From NCBI GenBank assembly GCA_013289615.1, contig JABCZO010000017.1:23641-87640 (forward strand): a DNA stretch of 64,000 nt, read 5' to 3'. Both the position numbers and the translations under genes were made by a program. The notes beneath the pieces were generated by a model. It saw only the letters and a program-made list of their open reading frames with translations, did no database searches and was not told the DNA's origin. Source of the stretch: Gammaproteobacteria bacterium (GTDB lineage Bacteria > Pseudomonadota > Gammaproteobacteria > Steroidobacterales > Steroidobacteraceae). Shown one piece after another: positions 25,422 through 33,751 of the stretch; the stretch's first letter is position 1; each line of letters begins with the position of its first letter.

Positions 25422-26419
25422 CGCACCCTGACGCTCCTACCGCTGCGCAACGACTCGCAGGCGGCATTGGCGAGAATCAGCGCGCAGCGCCCGTCCTCGA
25501 AGCCAACGGCGGGTTGCCGCTTTCCATCCACGACATCGATGAAGTCGGTCAACTCGTCGAGATAGGCCTGCCGGTACCGCTCCATGAAGAAATTCAGCAG
25601 CGGTTCGCGGGCGTCGGTCGCCGTGGCGCCGGAACGCGTCAGCGTGCTGGCGCGCAGGTTGCCGGACTGCACCATGCCGTCGGCACCGAAAGCCTCGATG
25701 CGTTGATCGTAGCCATAAACCGCGCGGCGCGAATTGTTGATATGTACCAGCGCACCGGAGGTTGCTCTCATCGCTACCATGGCGGTGTCAACGTCGCCTA
25801 ATCGATGCAGTTGTTTCTCCACCATGACACTACCGGTTGCAAACACATCTTCAATGCGGTCGTCGCCGAGTATGAAGCGCGCCATGTCGAAGTCATGGAT
25901 GGTCATGTCGCGAAAGATTCCGCCCGAAACCTCCAGGTACGCCACCGGCGGCAAACCGGGGTCGCGGCTGGTGATCACCAGCATCTCCAATGCACCAATC
26001 TCCCCGGCGCGAACGGCTTCGCGCACCGCCCGGTGGCTGGGGTCGTAACGACGGTTAAAAGCGAGCTGCAACGGCACGCCGCTACCGGCGATGTCGCTCT
26101 TGCAGCGCTCGACCCGATCAATATCGAGATCGATCGGCTTCTCGCACAGAATCGCCTTGCCGGCGCGCGCCGATGCTGTGATCAGGTCGACGTGGGTGTT
26201 GGTTGACGAGGCGATCAGCACGGCGTCGACGCCCGGATCGCCCAGCACCGCCTCGACGCTGGATGCTACCTTGGCGTTGTATCTGGCCGCGGTCGACTTG
26301 GCCGCCACGGAGTTGGTGTCGAAGACGTATGCAAGATTCGCGCGCGGGTGACTGGCGGCGATATTTGCGGCATGCAGCGCCCCAATACGGCCCGCTCCGA
26401 ACAGTGCAAATTTAACCAT
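25412..26419 (-). CDS. iolG: myo-inositol 2-dehydrogenase
   Basis: 335-residue Gfo/Idh/MocA dehydrogenase, oxidising inositol to 2-keto-inositol. It has the GAGRIGALHAANIA Rossmann loop, the ILCEKPIDLDIDRV motif with the EKP lysine, and RDMTIHDFDMARFILGDD with the paired Asp/His active-site residues typical of inositol dehydrogenases. It is the second gene after lacI on the minus strand and convergent with iolJ. Two further MocA-like genes at 31711 and 33752, and one at 18179, are more divergent. Confidence 0.9.
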   Translation of the reverse strand: MVKFALFGAGRIGALHAANIAASHPRANLAYVFDTNSVAAKSTAARYNAKVASSVEAVLGDPGVDAVLIASSTNTHVDLITASARAGKAILCEKPIDLDIDRVERCKSDIAGSGVPLQLAFNRRYDPSHRAVREAVRAGEIGALEMLVITSRDPGLPPVAYLEVSGGIFRDMTIHDFDMARFILGDDRIEDVFATGSVMVEKQLHRLGDVDTAMVAMRATSGALVHINNSRRAVYGYDQRIEAFGADGMVQSGNLRASTLTRSGATATDAREPLLNFFMERYRQAYLDELTDFIDVVDGKRQPAVGFEDGRCALILANAACESLRSGRSVRVRYD

Positions 26420-26502
26420 TCCGCCCTCCGAGAAGCAGGCGCTGCGTCGCAGCGCGCGCCGCCGATCAAGTTCCTGGTGGCGCGTGCGCGATCAGCGTGA
26501 AT

Positions 26503-27543
26503 TCAGCGCGACTTCAGCGTGCCGCGCTCGACTGCGCTGCAATCGAACAGGCGCGCGTCGGTTGACAGTGCCGACTGATCGACGATGCCCAAAAGCAGCT
26601 CTACCGCGGTGACGATAATGTCGGCGACTGGCTGGTGGATGGTAGTCAGGTTATAGCCAGGCCATGCGGCCATTGCCATGTTATTGAAGCCGACAACGCC
26701 GATGTCGCGCGGTACGTCTACATTGGCATCCCTGCAGGCGTCAATCGCCCCCATCGCCAGCACGTCGTCGCCGCAGAACACGGCATCGATACCGCCGTTT
26801 CTCAGCAATTGCTTCATCAGCGTAAAGCCGGCCTCATGACAATAAGAGTGACCGTAGACGACGGCGCAGGGCGCAAGCCCTGCGATCGCCAGACTGTCCC
26901 TGAGACCTCGCAGGCGATCCTCGGTGGAAGTCGCGGCCTGCGGTCCGCCCAGGAAGGCGATGTTCCTGTAGCCGCGCTCGCGCAGCATGTCGCCGGCGAG
27001 GCGTCCACCCTGGAGGTTGTCGCAACCCACGATATTGCCCGACGCCGAACTGCCTGGCCTGCCGAAGGCCTGAACCACCGGCATTCCGGCCTCGGCGCAT
27101 TCCTCGATGAAACGCAGCGGCAGCGTCGAGGAGGCCACGATAACACCGTCTACGCTGTATTTGAGCAGCATCTCCAGCGCGAGGTGCGGTCTGGCGCCTC
27201 CGGACAGGTTGGCGAGCAATGGTCGACGGCCGCGCTGCTGCAGGCGCCGCGTGAACAGATCGAATATCTCCATGAACAGCGGGTTGTCGAAATTGTTCGA
27301 TATCAACGCGATCAGTTCGGTGCGTCCCGTCATTAGGCTGCGCGCCAACGCGTTCGGTTGATAGCCTAGGGATTGGGTCGCGGCAAGCACCTTTTCGCGT
27401 GTCCTGGGGGAAACCGAGGCGCCGGCGGTAAAGGTACGCGACACCGCGGAGACCGACACTCCAGCGAGTTCCGCGACTTCCCTGGCCGTGACCCTGCGAT
27501 CGGTAACCGGCGAGCTGCGATTCGATCTGGTTGAAGTAACCAT
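26503..27543 (-). CDS. LacI family transcriptional repressor of the cyclitol genes
   Basis: 346 residues. The N-terminal helix-turn-helix and hinge are clear (VTAREVAELAGVSVSAVSRTF, TREKVLAATQSLGYQPNALARSL), then a periplasmic-binding-like sugar domain (LIALISNNFDNPLFMEIFDLF). The frame is open upstream to 27795, but ATG 27543 lies just before the DNA-binding domain. It is cotranscribed with iolG. A GCAAGCGCTTGC palindrome lies upstream, and 14-bp versions precede iolD, the aminotransferase and the MocA-like gene; this protein is the obvious candidate to bind them. Confidence 0.9.
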   Translation of the reverse strand: MVTSTRSNRSSPVTDRRVTAREVAELAGVSVSAVSRTFTAGASVSPRTREKVLAATQSLGYQPNALARSLMTGRTELIALISNNFDNPLFMEIFDLFTRRLQQRGRRPLLANLSGGARPHLALEMLLKYSVDGVIVASSTLPLRFIEECAEAGMPVVQAFGRPGSSASGNIVGCDNLQGGRLAGDMLRERGYRNIAFLGGPQAATSTEDRLRGLRDSLAIAGLAPCAVVYGHSYCHEAGFTLMKQLLRNGGIDAVFCGDDVLAMGAIDACRDANVDVPRDIGVVGFNNMAMAAWPGYNLTTIHQPVADIIVTAVELLLGIVDQSALSTDARLFDCSAVERGTLKSR

Positions 27544-27849
27544 AGTGAGTGTCTTGCAAGGCCTTCGAGTGCGACCGCCCTGCGCTTGGGTGTAGCGAGA
27601 CGCCGCGCGCTGCTGGCGCCGGATCTCAAACAATATCGTTACACGGGCCCGAGGGCGCCGTCCGGCGCGAGCTATTGTAACCGATGTCGTTGCAGGGCTT
27701 GCAAGCGCTTGCGCGCTGGCCGGCGCGGTGCTAAAAGAATTGAACTCGCGGCTGGCGCGAACTTGGCACCAGCCTGCAGCGCGGCGGGCCGCCATGCCAA
27801 TGGTCGGTCAGGGCCGCGATCCTGCCGGGCAGATTAAGGTAGATCAATC
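27544..27849. other. lacI / GDSL hydrolase divergent region
   Basis: This 306-nt region holds the lacI promoter (minus strand -10 box TACAAT at 27679-27674 and -35 TTGCAA at 27704-27699, 19-nt spacing) with the operator core at 27701-27712. Toward the GDSL gene nothing beyond a weak ribosome site near 27837 is evident. Confidence 0.5.
27701..27712. promoter_or_regulatory. LacI-type operator core upstream of lacI
   Basis: GCAAGCGCTTGC, a 12-bp perfect palindrome, is the core of the 14-bp site found elsewhere; the outer T/A pair is not symmetrical here. It overlaps the minus-strand -35 box of lacI-iolG, which suggests negative autoregulation. Confidence 0.75.
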
Positions 27850-28713
27850 ATGACGCGGCGGATGGTCAGGATTCTTTACTGTTTATTTGTCTCCGCAGCC
27901 GTATCTACCCAGGCGCAAGCGCGAACCTGGGATGCACTCTACACGTTCGGCGACAGCTATACCGATAGTGGTGCGGGTTACGTCGATGGCAACGGGCCGT
28001 CGGCGGTGGTCTACCTGGCGTCGAGCCTAAAAATCCCATTTACCTACGCGGGTGCCGCCAATTCCACTGGGAAGAGTCTGAATTTTGCAGTAAGTGATGC
28101 TAAGACCGGCAGTAGCGACGGTTATAGAGTCAGGCCGGCGGCCGCAGACTGCGGCAATCGTGAAGCGCGTTTCGGACTCGGCATGCGTAACCAGGTCCGC
28201 GACTTCGCTCAGCGTGTTCGATCCGGAGCGGTTCGATTCAAGCCAGAAACGACGCTGTTCTTTCTTGCCGGCGGCCTGAATGATAGTGCGTTGCCGACGG
28301 CGACAACAGTTGCGAATCTCGAGGACGAGATCCAGCAGCTGTACGAGGCCGGTGGTCGATATTTTCTGGTCGCGCTGCTACCAACAAAAATTCCATCCTT
28401 CAGTGCCGTCGGATTGCGCCTCAATCCGGCGCTAGCCAGGATCCCGAACGATTTGCGCACCACGCTGCCGCAAGCGCGCGTCGAGCTAAGCAACTGGGGC
28501 AGGTTCTATGACATCGTGATGGAAAACCCTGCCCAGTACGGCATTGCAAATACCGCAAATCAGTGTGCCGGCAGAGCCGTCTTCGGCGAGGACCCGACAC
28601 CTTGCGCGGCCCCCGAGACCTATTTCTATTTTCACGATGGACACCCTTCTACGACAGTGCACCGGATTGTCGCGCGCGAGCTGGAGCGCGAAGTCAATAA
28701 TGCATTCGAGTGA
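27850..28713 (+). CDS. secreted SGNH/GDSL hydrolase
   Basis: 287 residues with a signal peptide (ILYCLFVSAAVSTQAQA). Block I is TFGDSYTDSGAGY with the nucleophile serine, block III is LAGGLNDSA with the oxyanion asparagine, and block V is DGHPSTTVHRI with the aspartate-histidine pair. This is the lecithinase/phospholipase-type lipase-esterase group. Its gene sits in the inositol cluster between lacI and the aminotransferase, so it might release an inositol-containing headgroup or ester (inference). A LacI-type site lies 43 nt after its stop, serving the next gene. Confidence 0.85.
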   Translation: MTRRMVRILYCLFVSAAVSTQAQARTWDALYTFGDSYTDSGAGYVDGNGPSAVVYLASSLKIPFTYAGAANSTGKSLNFAVSDAKTGSSDGYRVRPAAADCGNREARFGLGMRNQVRDFAQRVRSGAVRFKPETTLFFLAGGLNDSALPTATTVANLEDEIQQLYEAGGRYFLVALLPTKIPSFSAVGLRLNPALARIPNDLRTTLPQARVELSNWGRFYDIVMENPAQYGIANTANQCAGRAVFGEDPTPCAAPETYFYFHDGHPSTTVHRIVARELEREVNNAFE

Positions 28714-28755
28714 ACGATGTCGCGACGCCAGTGTTCGTGCGTACATGGCTGGAGT

Positions 28756-28769
28756 TGCAAGCGCTTGCA
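28756..28769. promoter_or_regulatory. LacI-type operator upstream of the aminotransferase gene
   Basis: TGCAAGCGCTTGCA, identical to the iolD site. Its right half forms the -35 box TTGCAC at 28765-28770. Confidence 0.85.
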
Positions 28770-28793
28770 CATCTAGAATCGTGATGCTATAAG
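28765..28793 (+). promoter_or_regulatory. promoter of the aminotransferase operon
   Basis: TTGCAC at 28765-28770 and TATAAG at 28788-28793 are 17 nt apart, a well-formed sigma-70 promoter overlapping the operator at 28756-28769. The expected start is near 28800, leaving about 50 nt of leader with GGAGGG before ATG 28852. Confidence 0.65.
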
Positions 28794-28851
28794 AGCGCAA
28801 AAGTCGCGCTCGGCGTTCGCAAGCTGCAACTGTCTAATCGCGGAGGGAAGA

Positions 28852-30105
28852 ATGTACATCATCGGTCAAGAGGAAATCGACGCGATGGCGCGCGTCGTCA
28901 ACTCGAAAGCATTGTTCCGCTACGGACTGGGGCATGAGTGCGAGCGCTTCGAGCAACGCTACGCTGCCTACCTCGGCGCCAAGCATTTCTCGCTGGCGGC
29001 CAGTGGTTCTTATGCGTTGACGGCGGCGATGATCGGGCTCGGTCTGGGGCCAGGCGATGAAGTGTTGGTTCCTGCGCACACCTACATGGCCTCGGCCACC
29101 TCGGTGCTGGCGGCGGGCGCCATTCCCGTGATCGTCGATATCAACGAATCGATCACGATCGATCCCGCTGCGATTGAGGCCAGCATCGGTCCGCACACGC
29201 GCGCCATCATTGCGGTTCATATGTGGGGCACGACCTGCGACCTGGACGCGATCATGGACATCGCACGGCGCCGCAAACTGTTCGTCATCGAAGATGCGTG
29301 CCAGGCGGTGGGCGGCAGTTACAAGGGGCGCAAGCTGGGCACGATCGGCGACATCGGTGCCTTTAGCTTCAACTTCTACAAGAACATGAGCGCCGGGGAG
29401 GGCGGTGGTGTCGTCACGAGTGACGACGCAGTCGTGAAGCGGGTCAACTGTGCCATCGACCCTTGCCATGCATTCTGGACCGGACGCGACGAGGATTCAA
29501 AGCCGTTCGCCGGCAACGGTGCGCGCGCTTCGGAGTTCATGGGCGCGGTTCTCAATGTCCAACTGGATCGCATCGACGGCATCATCGAGGCGATGCGTCG
29601 CGAGCGCGACACGATCCTTGCGGGCATTCAGGATCTGAAGAGCCTGGGTTTGCGCGCAGCGCCGCTCAACAGCAGAGAATTCGACTGCGCAACGAATGTG
29701 TTCCTGACGCTACCGACTACCGAGGCAGCCGACGTGTTCGTCAAGACTTTTCCGAGCGTGATCGCGGGTAAGACCGGTCGGCACACCTACACCGAGTGGG
29801 ACCAGGTATTGATGGGCATGGGCGCAGCCCATCCGCTCATGAATCCGTACAACATGCCGGCGAACGCCGAGTGCAGGAAGAACTATTCGAAGGATATGTG
29901 CGCGCGGTCGCTGGAGATCCTCGACAGGACCATTCTCGTCCCGACACATCCTCTGCACACCAAGCAGGAAATCGAGGACATCATTCACAACATCAAGGCC
30001 GCGACCCGTGTGGCGCTCGGCCACGTCAAGAGCGGAGAAGTGGACGTGCGCCAAGCGGCGGCTGTCGACGCGACTAAGTACGATTTGAAGGTGGTAGCCT
30101 GGTGA
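28852..30105 (+). CDS. DegT/DnrJ/EryC1/StrS family aminotransferase
   Basis: 417-residue PLP aminotransferase of the sugar/cyclitol type. The PLP lysine is in FSFNFYKNMSAGEGGGVVTS; upstream blocks are LAASGSYALTAAMIGLGLGPGDEVLVPAHTYMASA and VIEDACQAVGGSYKGRKLG. Members transaminate keto-sugars or, like StsC and BtrR/NeoB, scyllo-inosose. The identical LacI operator and the inositol neighbours make a keto-inositol or amino-cyclitol the likely substrate. It could work catabolically, removing the amino group from an aminocyclitol. Its hairpin terminator probably lies at 30211-30233. Confidence 0.88.
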   Translation: MYIIGQEEIDAMARVVNSKALFRYGLGHECERFEQRYAAYLGAKHFSLAASGSYALTAAMIGLGLGPGDEVLVPAHTYMASATSVLAAGAIPVIVDINESITIDPAAIEASIGPHTRAIIAVHMWGTTCDLDAIMDIARRRKLFVIEDACQAVGGSYKGRKLGTIGDIGAFSFNFYKNMSAGEGGGVVTSDDAVVKRVNCAIDPCHAFWTGRDEDSKPFAGNGARASEFMGAVLNVQLDRIDGIIEAMRRERDTILAGIQDLKSLGLRAAPLNSREFDCATNVFLTLPTTEAADVFVKTFPSVIAGKTGRHTYTEWDQVLMGMGAAHPLMNPYNMPANAECRKNYSKDMCARSLEILDRTILVPTHPLHTKQEIEDIIHNIKAATRVALGHVKSGEVDVRQAAAVDATKYDLKVVAW

Positions 30106-30210
30106 CAGACCTTGTGCGGTTTAGGCCGACGTAACACCGGCCGGTCCGCCAGAATGGCTTTTTAGCCGGATATCGACCATTTCAACGACGGCCCAGGACG
30201 GCACATCGGG

Positions 30211-30233
30211 GGGCTCGCGCTTACGGCGAGCCC
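30211..30233 (+). terminator. hairpin after the aminotransferase gene
   Basis: Perfect 8-bp stem GGGCTCGC (30211-30218) / GCGAGCCC (30226-30233) with a 7-nt loop, followed by a pyrimidine run TCTCTCTT. The same arms recur after the TonB receptor gene at 39120-39148, so this is a terminator-like repeated hairpin. Permease-like coding sequence begins directly after it. Confidence 0.6.
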
Positions 30234-30289
30234 TCTCTCTTCGTGACCTGATTATCTACGGCGTCATCGTCATATCGCCGACCGCGCCG

Positions 30290-31576
30290 ATGACCTTTTT
30301 CGGCATTTTGAGCCAGCGCGGCCATGGCCACGCGGCCAGCACCATTTTCATCGCGATGTTCGCGATGCTGCTGACGGCAATCAGTTACGGCCGCATGGCG
30401 CGTGCCTATCCGAGCGCCGGCTCGGGATTCACCTACGTGGGCCGCGAGATCGGCCCTACCTGGGGGTATGTGACCGGCTGGAGCATGGTGCTCGACTATC
30501 TGATGCAACCGATCATCAACGTGATCTTCTGCAGTCAGCAGGGCCATGTGCTGTTCCCGGCGGCGCCCTACTGGGAGTGGGCCGTATTCTTCACGCTGCT
30601 GTTCACCGGCCTGAACATACAGGGCATCAAGATGTCGGCGCGGGTCAATGCCGTGCTCGCGGCCGCCATGGGCTTGGTGGTTGCCGTGTTCTTTGGCGCC
30701 GCGGCGCACTATATCGGCAGCCACCCGCACGACGGCGCCGCATTCTACACCCGCCCTTTCTACGATCCTGAAACCTGGGCGCTGCCGGGGATATTGAGCG
30801 GCACGTCGCTCGCGGTGCTTGCCTACCTCGGTTTTGACGGCATTTCGACGTTGTCGGAGGAAGCTAAGAATCCCCGCGATGTGTTGCCGGCGACGGTGCT
30901 GACCTGCGTCGCGATCGGCCTGCTGTCGGTACTCGAGGTGTATGCGGCACAACTGATCTGGCCCGTATCCGAGCACTTTCCCGATATCGATACCGCATTT
31001 ACCTCGGTGGCGGGGCGCGCCTGGGCTCCGCTTTACTCGGTGGTCGGCTTCACGCTGATCGTGGCCTGCGTCGGATCGGGGACAGGAATGCAGCTGGCCG
31101 CGGCCCGACTGCTGTACCGGATGGGCCTCGGCGGTGCGCTGCCGCGTTCATTCTTCGGCGCACTCGAGCCAAAGCGGCGCATACCTCGCAACAACGTTCT
31201 GTTCGTGGGAGCGATCGCTTTCGCCGGTGCGATCATCCTGCCGGCGATTGCCGGAGCGGCCACCGGCTTTGATCTGGGGGCAAGCATGCTCAATTTTGGT
31301 GCCCTGATTTCCTTCATGGGCGTCAATGCCGCGGCGTTCGTGCACTTTTACCTACGTGCCGAGAACAAGAAGCTCATCAATCTGGCGCCGCCGATCCTCG
31401 GCTTCATCGTTTGCCTGCTGCTGTGGTGGAACCTGAGTTCCGAGGCCTGGATCCTGGGCGCCGTGTGGATGACGATCGGTGTCGCGGCGGGCGCCTGGAA
31501 GACGCGCGGGTTCAGGGACAACCTGGTCAGCTTCGAGCTGCCGCCGGACGTCTTGCCGGAAACATTGAATACCTAG
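30290..31576 (+). CDS. APC superfamily permease with missing start region
   Basis: From ATG 30290 this gives 428 residues of APC transporter. The conserved N-terminus and half of helix 1 are encoded upstream of that ATG: from 30234 the same frame reads SLRDLIIYGVIVISPTAPMTFFG. No ATG, GTG or TTG precedes this part in frame; the frame stays open past ATT 30179 (ISTTAQDG). Either a non-standard start is used, or the true 5' end was lost when the gene was joined to the hairpin at 30211-30233. Later helices are intact (GFTYVGREIGPTWGYVTGW, LAYLGFDGISTLSEEAKNP). It is probably the importer of the aminotransferase operon. Confidence 0.7.
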   Translation: MTFFGILSQRGHGHAASTIFIAMFAMLLTAISYGRMARAYPSAGSGFTYVGREIGPTWGYVTGWSMVLDYLMQPIINVIFCSQQGHVLFPAAPYWEWAVFFTLLFTGLNIQGIKMSARVNAVLAAAMGLVVAVFFGAAAHYIGSHPHDGAAFYTRPFYDPETWALPGILSGTSLAVLAYLGFDGISTLSEEAKNPRDVLPATVLTCVAIGLLSVLEVYAAQLIWPVSEHFPDIDTAFTSVAGRAWAPLYSVVGFTLIVACVGSGTGMQLAAARLLYRMGLGGALPRSFFGALEPKRRIPRNNVLFVGAIAFAGAIILPAIAGAATGFDLGASMLNFGALISFMGVNAAAFVHFYLRAENKKLINLAPPILGFIVCLLLWWNLSSEAWILGAVWMTIGVAAGAWKTRGFRDNLVSFELPPDVLPETLNT

Positions 31577-31676
31577 GGTCCTGGGTCCACCGATTCGAGC
31601 GCGCCGGTGCGCCGACCCCAGTGTTGCAAACGCGCAACAGTCTTGACTAAAAAACGCGGTTGAGCGAAAGTCATGC

Positions 31677-31690
31677 TGCAAGCGCTTGCA
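31677..31690. promoter_or_regulatory. LacI-type operator upstream of the MocA-like gene
   Basis: TGCAAGCGCTTGCA, identical to the sites at 20728 and 28756. It lies 20 nt before GTG 31711 and downstream of a possible -35 TTGACT at 31643-31648. A weaker inverted repeat, GTTGC-N6-GCAAC, lies at about 31623-31638. Confidence 0.82.
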
Positions 31691-31710
31691 ACTGGAGCCG
31701 GGGGAACGGT

Positions 31711-32826
31711 GTGACGACAATCGGGATCGGGCTGGTCGGCACCGGATATATGGGCAAGGCGCATGCGGTCGCTCTGAAATCTGTCGGAGCGGTTTTCAAC
31801 ACCAAACTGCGACCGGTGTGCGAGATCATCTGCAGCACCACTGTGGCCGGTGCCGCACGCAAGGCGGTCGAATACGGTTTCAATACCTCCACCAGTCACT
31901 GGCAGGACCTGATCACCAACCCGCGGGTGGAGGCGATCGTGATTGCCTCGCCGCAGACTACACACCGGCAGATTGCCCTCGACGCGATCGCGGCTGGCAA
32001 ACCGGTGTTCTGCGAGAAACCGCTCGGCGCGTCGCTCGAGGACGCGCGCGCGATGGCGGCGGCCGCGGCGGCCTCAGATGTCCCCAACATGGTGGGCTTC
32101 AATTACATCCGGGCGCCTGCGACGCAGCTGGCACGCGAGATGATTGCCGGTGGTGAGATCGGTGAACTCATCCACGTGCGCGCCGAGCACACAGAGGATT
32201 TTCTTGCCAATCCGGAGGAACCCGCGAGCTGGCGCACGCGCGATGCTTGCGCAGGCAATCTCGGCGACCTGTCGCCGCACATCATCAACGCGGTGTTGCG
32301 CCTGGTCGGACCAATCGAGCGCCTGGTCGCGGATGTTCAGACCGTCTATACGACCCGGCCCGGTTCTGGCGGGCGCGAAGCGGTCACCAACGATGATCAG
32401 GCCAACCTGCTGTGTCGTTTCGAGAGCGGCGCGATGGGCTCGATTCACGTGAGCCGCGTGGCCACGGGCAGAAAGATGGGTTACGGGTTCGACATCACGG
32501 GCACCAAGGGGGCGCTGCGCTTCGATGCGGAGGATCAGAATGCCCTATGGTTTTACGATGCGCGCCTGCGCCGCGGGCGGCAGGGCTTCGCAAAGCTGCT
32601 GACCGGTCCTGAGCATCCGGATTTCCTCGCCTTCTGTGAAGGGGCAGGACACGGCACCGGCTATGCGGCGCAGATCATCATCGAGGCGCGCGATTTCCTG
32701 ACGGCGATAGAGACTCGAGAGTCCGTTTTTCCGACCTTTCACGACGGACTCCAGGTCAGTCGCGTGGTGGCGGCCGCGGCGCGCTCGCACGCGGACGGCG
32801 GCTGGGTTCGAATCGCAGAGTTCTGA
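31711..32826 (+). CDS. Gfo/Idh/MocA family oxidoreductase
   Basis: 371 residues from GTG 31711. It has the Rossmann segment GIGLVGTGYMGKAHAVALKSV and the VFCEKPLGASLEDA motif, and the NLGDLSPHIINAVLRLVGP helix carries the Asp/His pair. It resembles MocA- and IolX/IolW-type dehydrogenases of substituted inositols more than IolG. A perfect LacI operator stands 20 nt upstream, so it heads an operon with the IolE-like and second MocA-like genes. A derivatised or keto-cyclitol is the likely substrate. Confidence 0.87.
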   Translation: MTTIGIGLVGTGYMGKAHAVALKSVGAVFNTKLRPVCEIICSTTVAGAARKAVEYGFNTSTSHWQDLITNPRVEAIVIASPQTTHRQIALDAIAAGKPVFCEKPLGASLEDARAMAAAAAASDVPNMVGFNYIRAPATQLAREMIAGGEIGELIHVRAEHTEDFLANPEEPASWRTRDACAGNLGDLSPHIINAVLRLVGPIERLVADVQTVYTTRPGSGGREAVTNDDQANLLCRFESGAMGSIHVSRVATGRKMGYGFDITGTKGALRFDAEDQNALWFYDARLRRGRQGFAKLLTGPEHPDFLAFCEGAGHGTGYAAQIIIEARDFLTAIETRESVFPTFHDGLQVSRVVAAAARSHADGGWVRIAEF

Positions 32827-32853
32827 TCCTTTCGGTAACCAACGGAGTCATTG

Positions 32854-33747
32854 ATGCAGCTTTCGATCGGGAACGCTCCATGCTCGTGGGGTGTCGAGTT
32901 TGCCGACGATGCGCGCAACCCGCCCTGGACGCACGTGCTCGACGAGGCGAAGGCTGCTGGTTACACGGGCATCGAACTGGGACCGCTGGGTTACATGCCG
33001 GAGGATCCATCGATTCTCGGTCCGGCGCTCGCCGAGCGCGAGCTGACGCTGATAGGCGGAGTGCTGTTCCGACCGTTTCACGACCCGGCACAGTGGGCAC
33101 AGGTGCAGGACGCGGCAACGCGCACCTGCCGGGCGCTGACGGCGCACCATGCGAAACGACTGGTATTGATTGACTCGATTTCGCCGCGGCGCGCACCGAC
33201 CGCCGGTCGCAGCGGTGAGGCGGAGCGGCTGCGCGGGACCGATCGGGACGGATTTCTCGACCGCATCAGATCGGTGGCGAGGCTTGGCGTCGAGGAATTC
33301 GGACTCGAGGTGACGATGCACGCCCATGCGGCTGGATTCGTCGAGTTTGAGGACGAGCTCGAGGACGTCCTCGATGCGATCGAGCCAAAGCTGCTCGGGG
33401 TCTGCCTGGATACCGGACACTGCGAATACGCGGGCTTCGATCCGGTGGCGTTTTATCGGCGCCACAGCCGACGCGTTTCATATCTGCACTTCAAGGACGT
33501 CGATCCGGAAGTCAGGCGGCGCGCCATCGAGGAGCGCACCGGCTTCTACGACGCCTGCGCCGCGGGCCTGTTCTGCAATCTGGGCGACGGTGTCGTCGAT
33601 TTTCGTGCCCTCAAGGTCGCGCTGGTTTCCGCAGGATTCTCCGGATGGGCGACCGTCGAGCAGGATCGTGACCCGACCGGTGCGCGCTCGACGCTCGCCG
33701 ATGCGAAGGCGAACCTTGCTTATCTGAAAACGAGCGGATTGGCCTGA
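32854..33747 (+). CDS. iolE: inosose dehydratase-like TIM-barrel protein
   Basis: 297-residue xylose-isomerase-like TIM barrel. The opening IGNAPCSWGVEF, then HVLDEAKAAGYTGIELGPLGYMP, is the IolE pattern. Metal ligands appear in VTMHAHAAGFVE, LGVCLDTGHCEYAG and VSYLHFKDVD. IolE dehydrates 2-keto-myo-inositol to the dione used by IolD, so it completes iolG-iolE-iolD-iolB-iolC-iolJ. MocC of rhizopine catabolism is a close relative, and this gene lies between two MocA-like genes, so a substituted keto-inositol is possible. ATG 32854 is used. Confidence 0.82.
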   Translation: MQLSIGNAPCSWGVEFADDARNPPWTHVLDEAKAAGYTGIELGPLGYMPEDPSILGPALAERELTLIGGVLFRPFHDPAQWAQVQDAATRTCRALTAHHAKRLVLIDSISPRRAPTAGRSGEAERLRGTDRDGFLDRIRSVARLGVEEFGLEVTMHAHAAGFVEFEDELEDVLDAIEPKLLGVCLDTGHCEYAGFDPVAFYRRHSRRVSYLHFKDVDPEVRRRAIEERTGFYDACAAGLFCNLGDGVVDFRALKVALVSAGFSGWATVEQDRDPTGARSTLADAKANLAYLKTSGLA

Positions 33748-33751
33748 CGGC

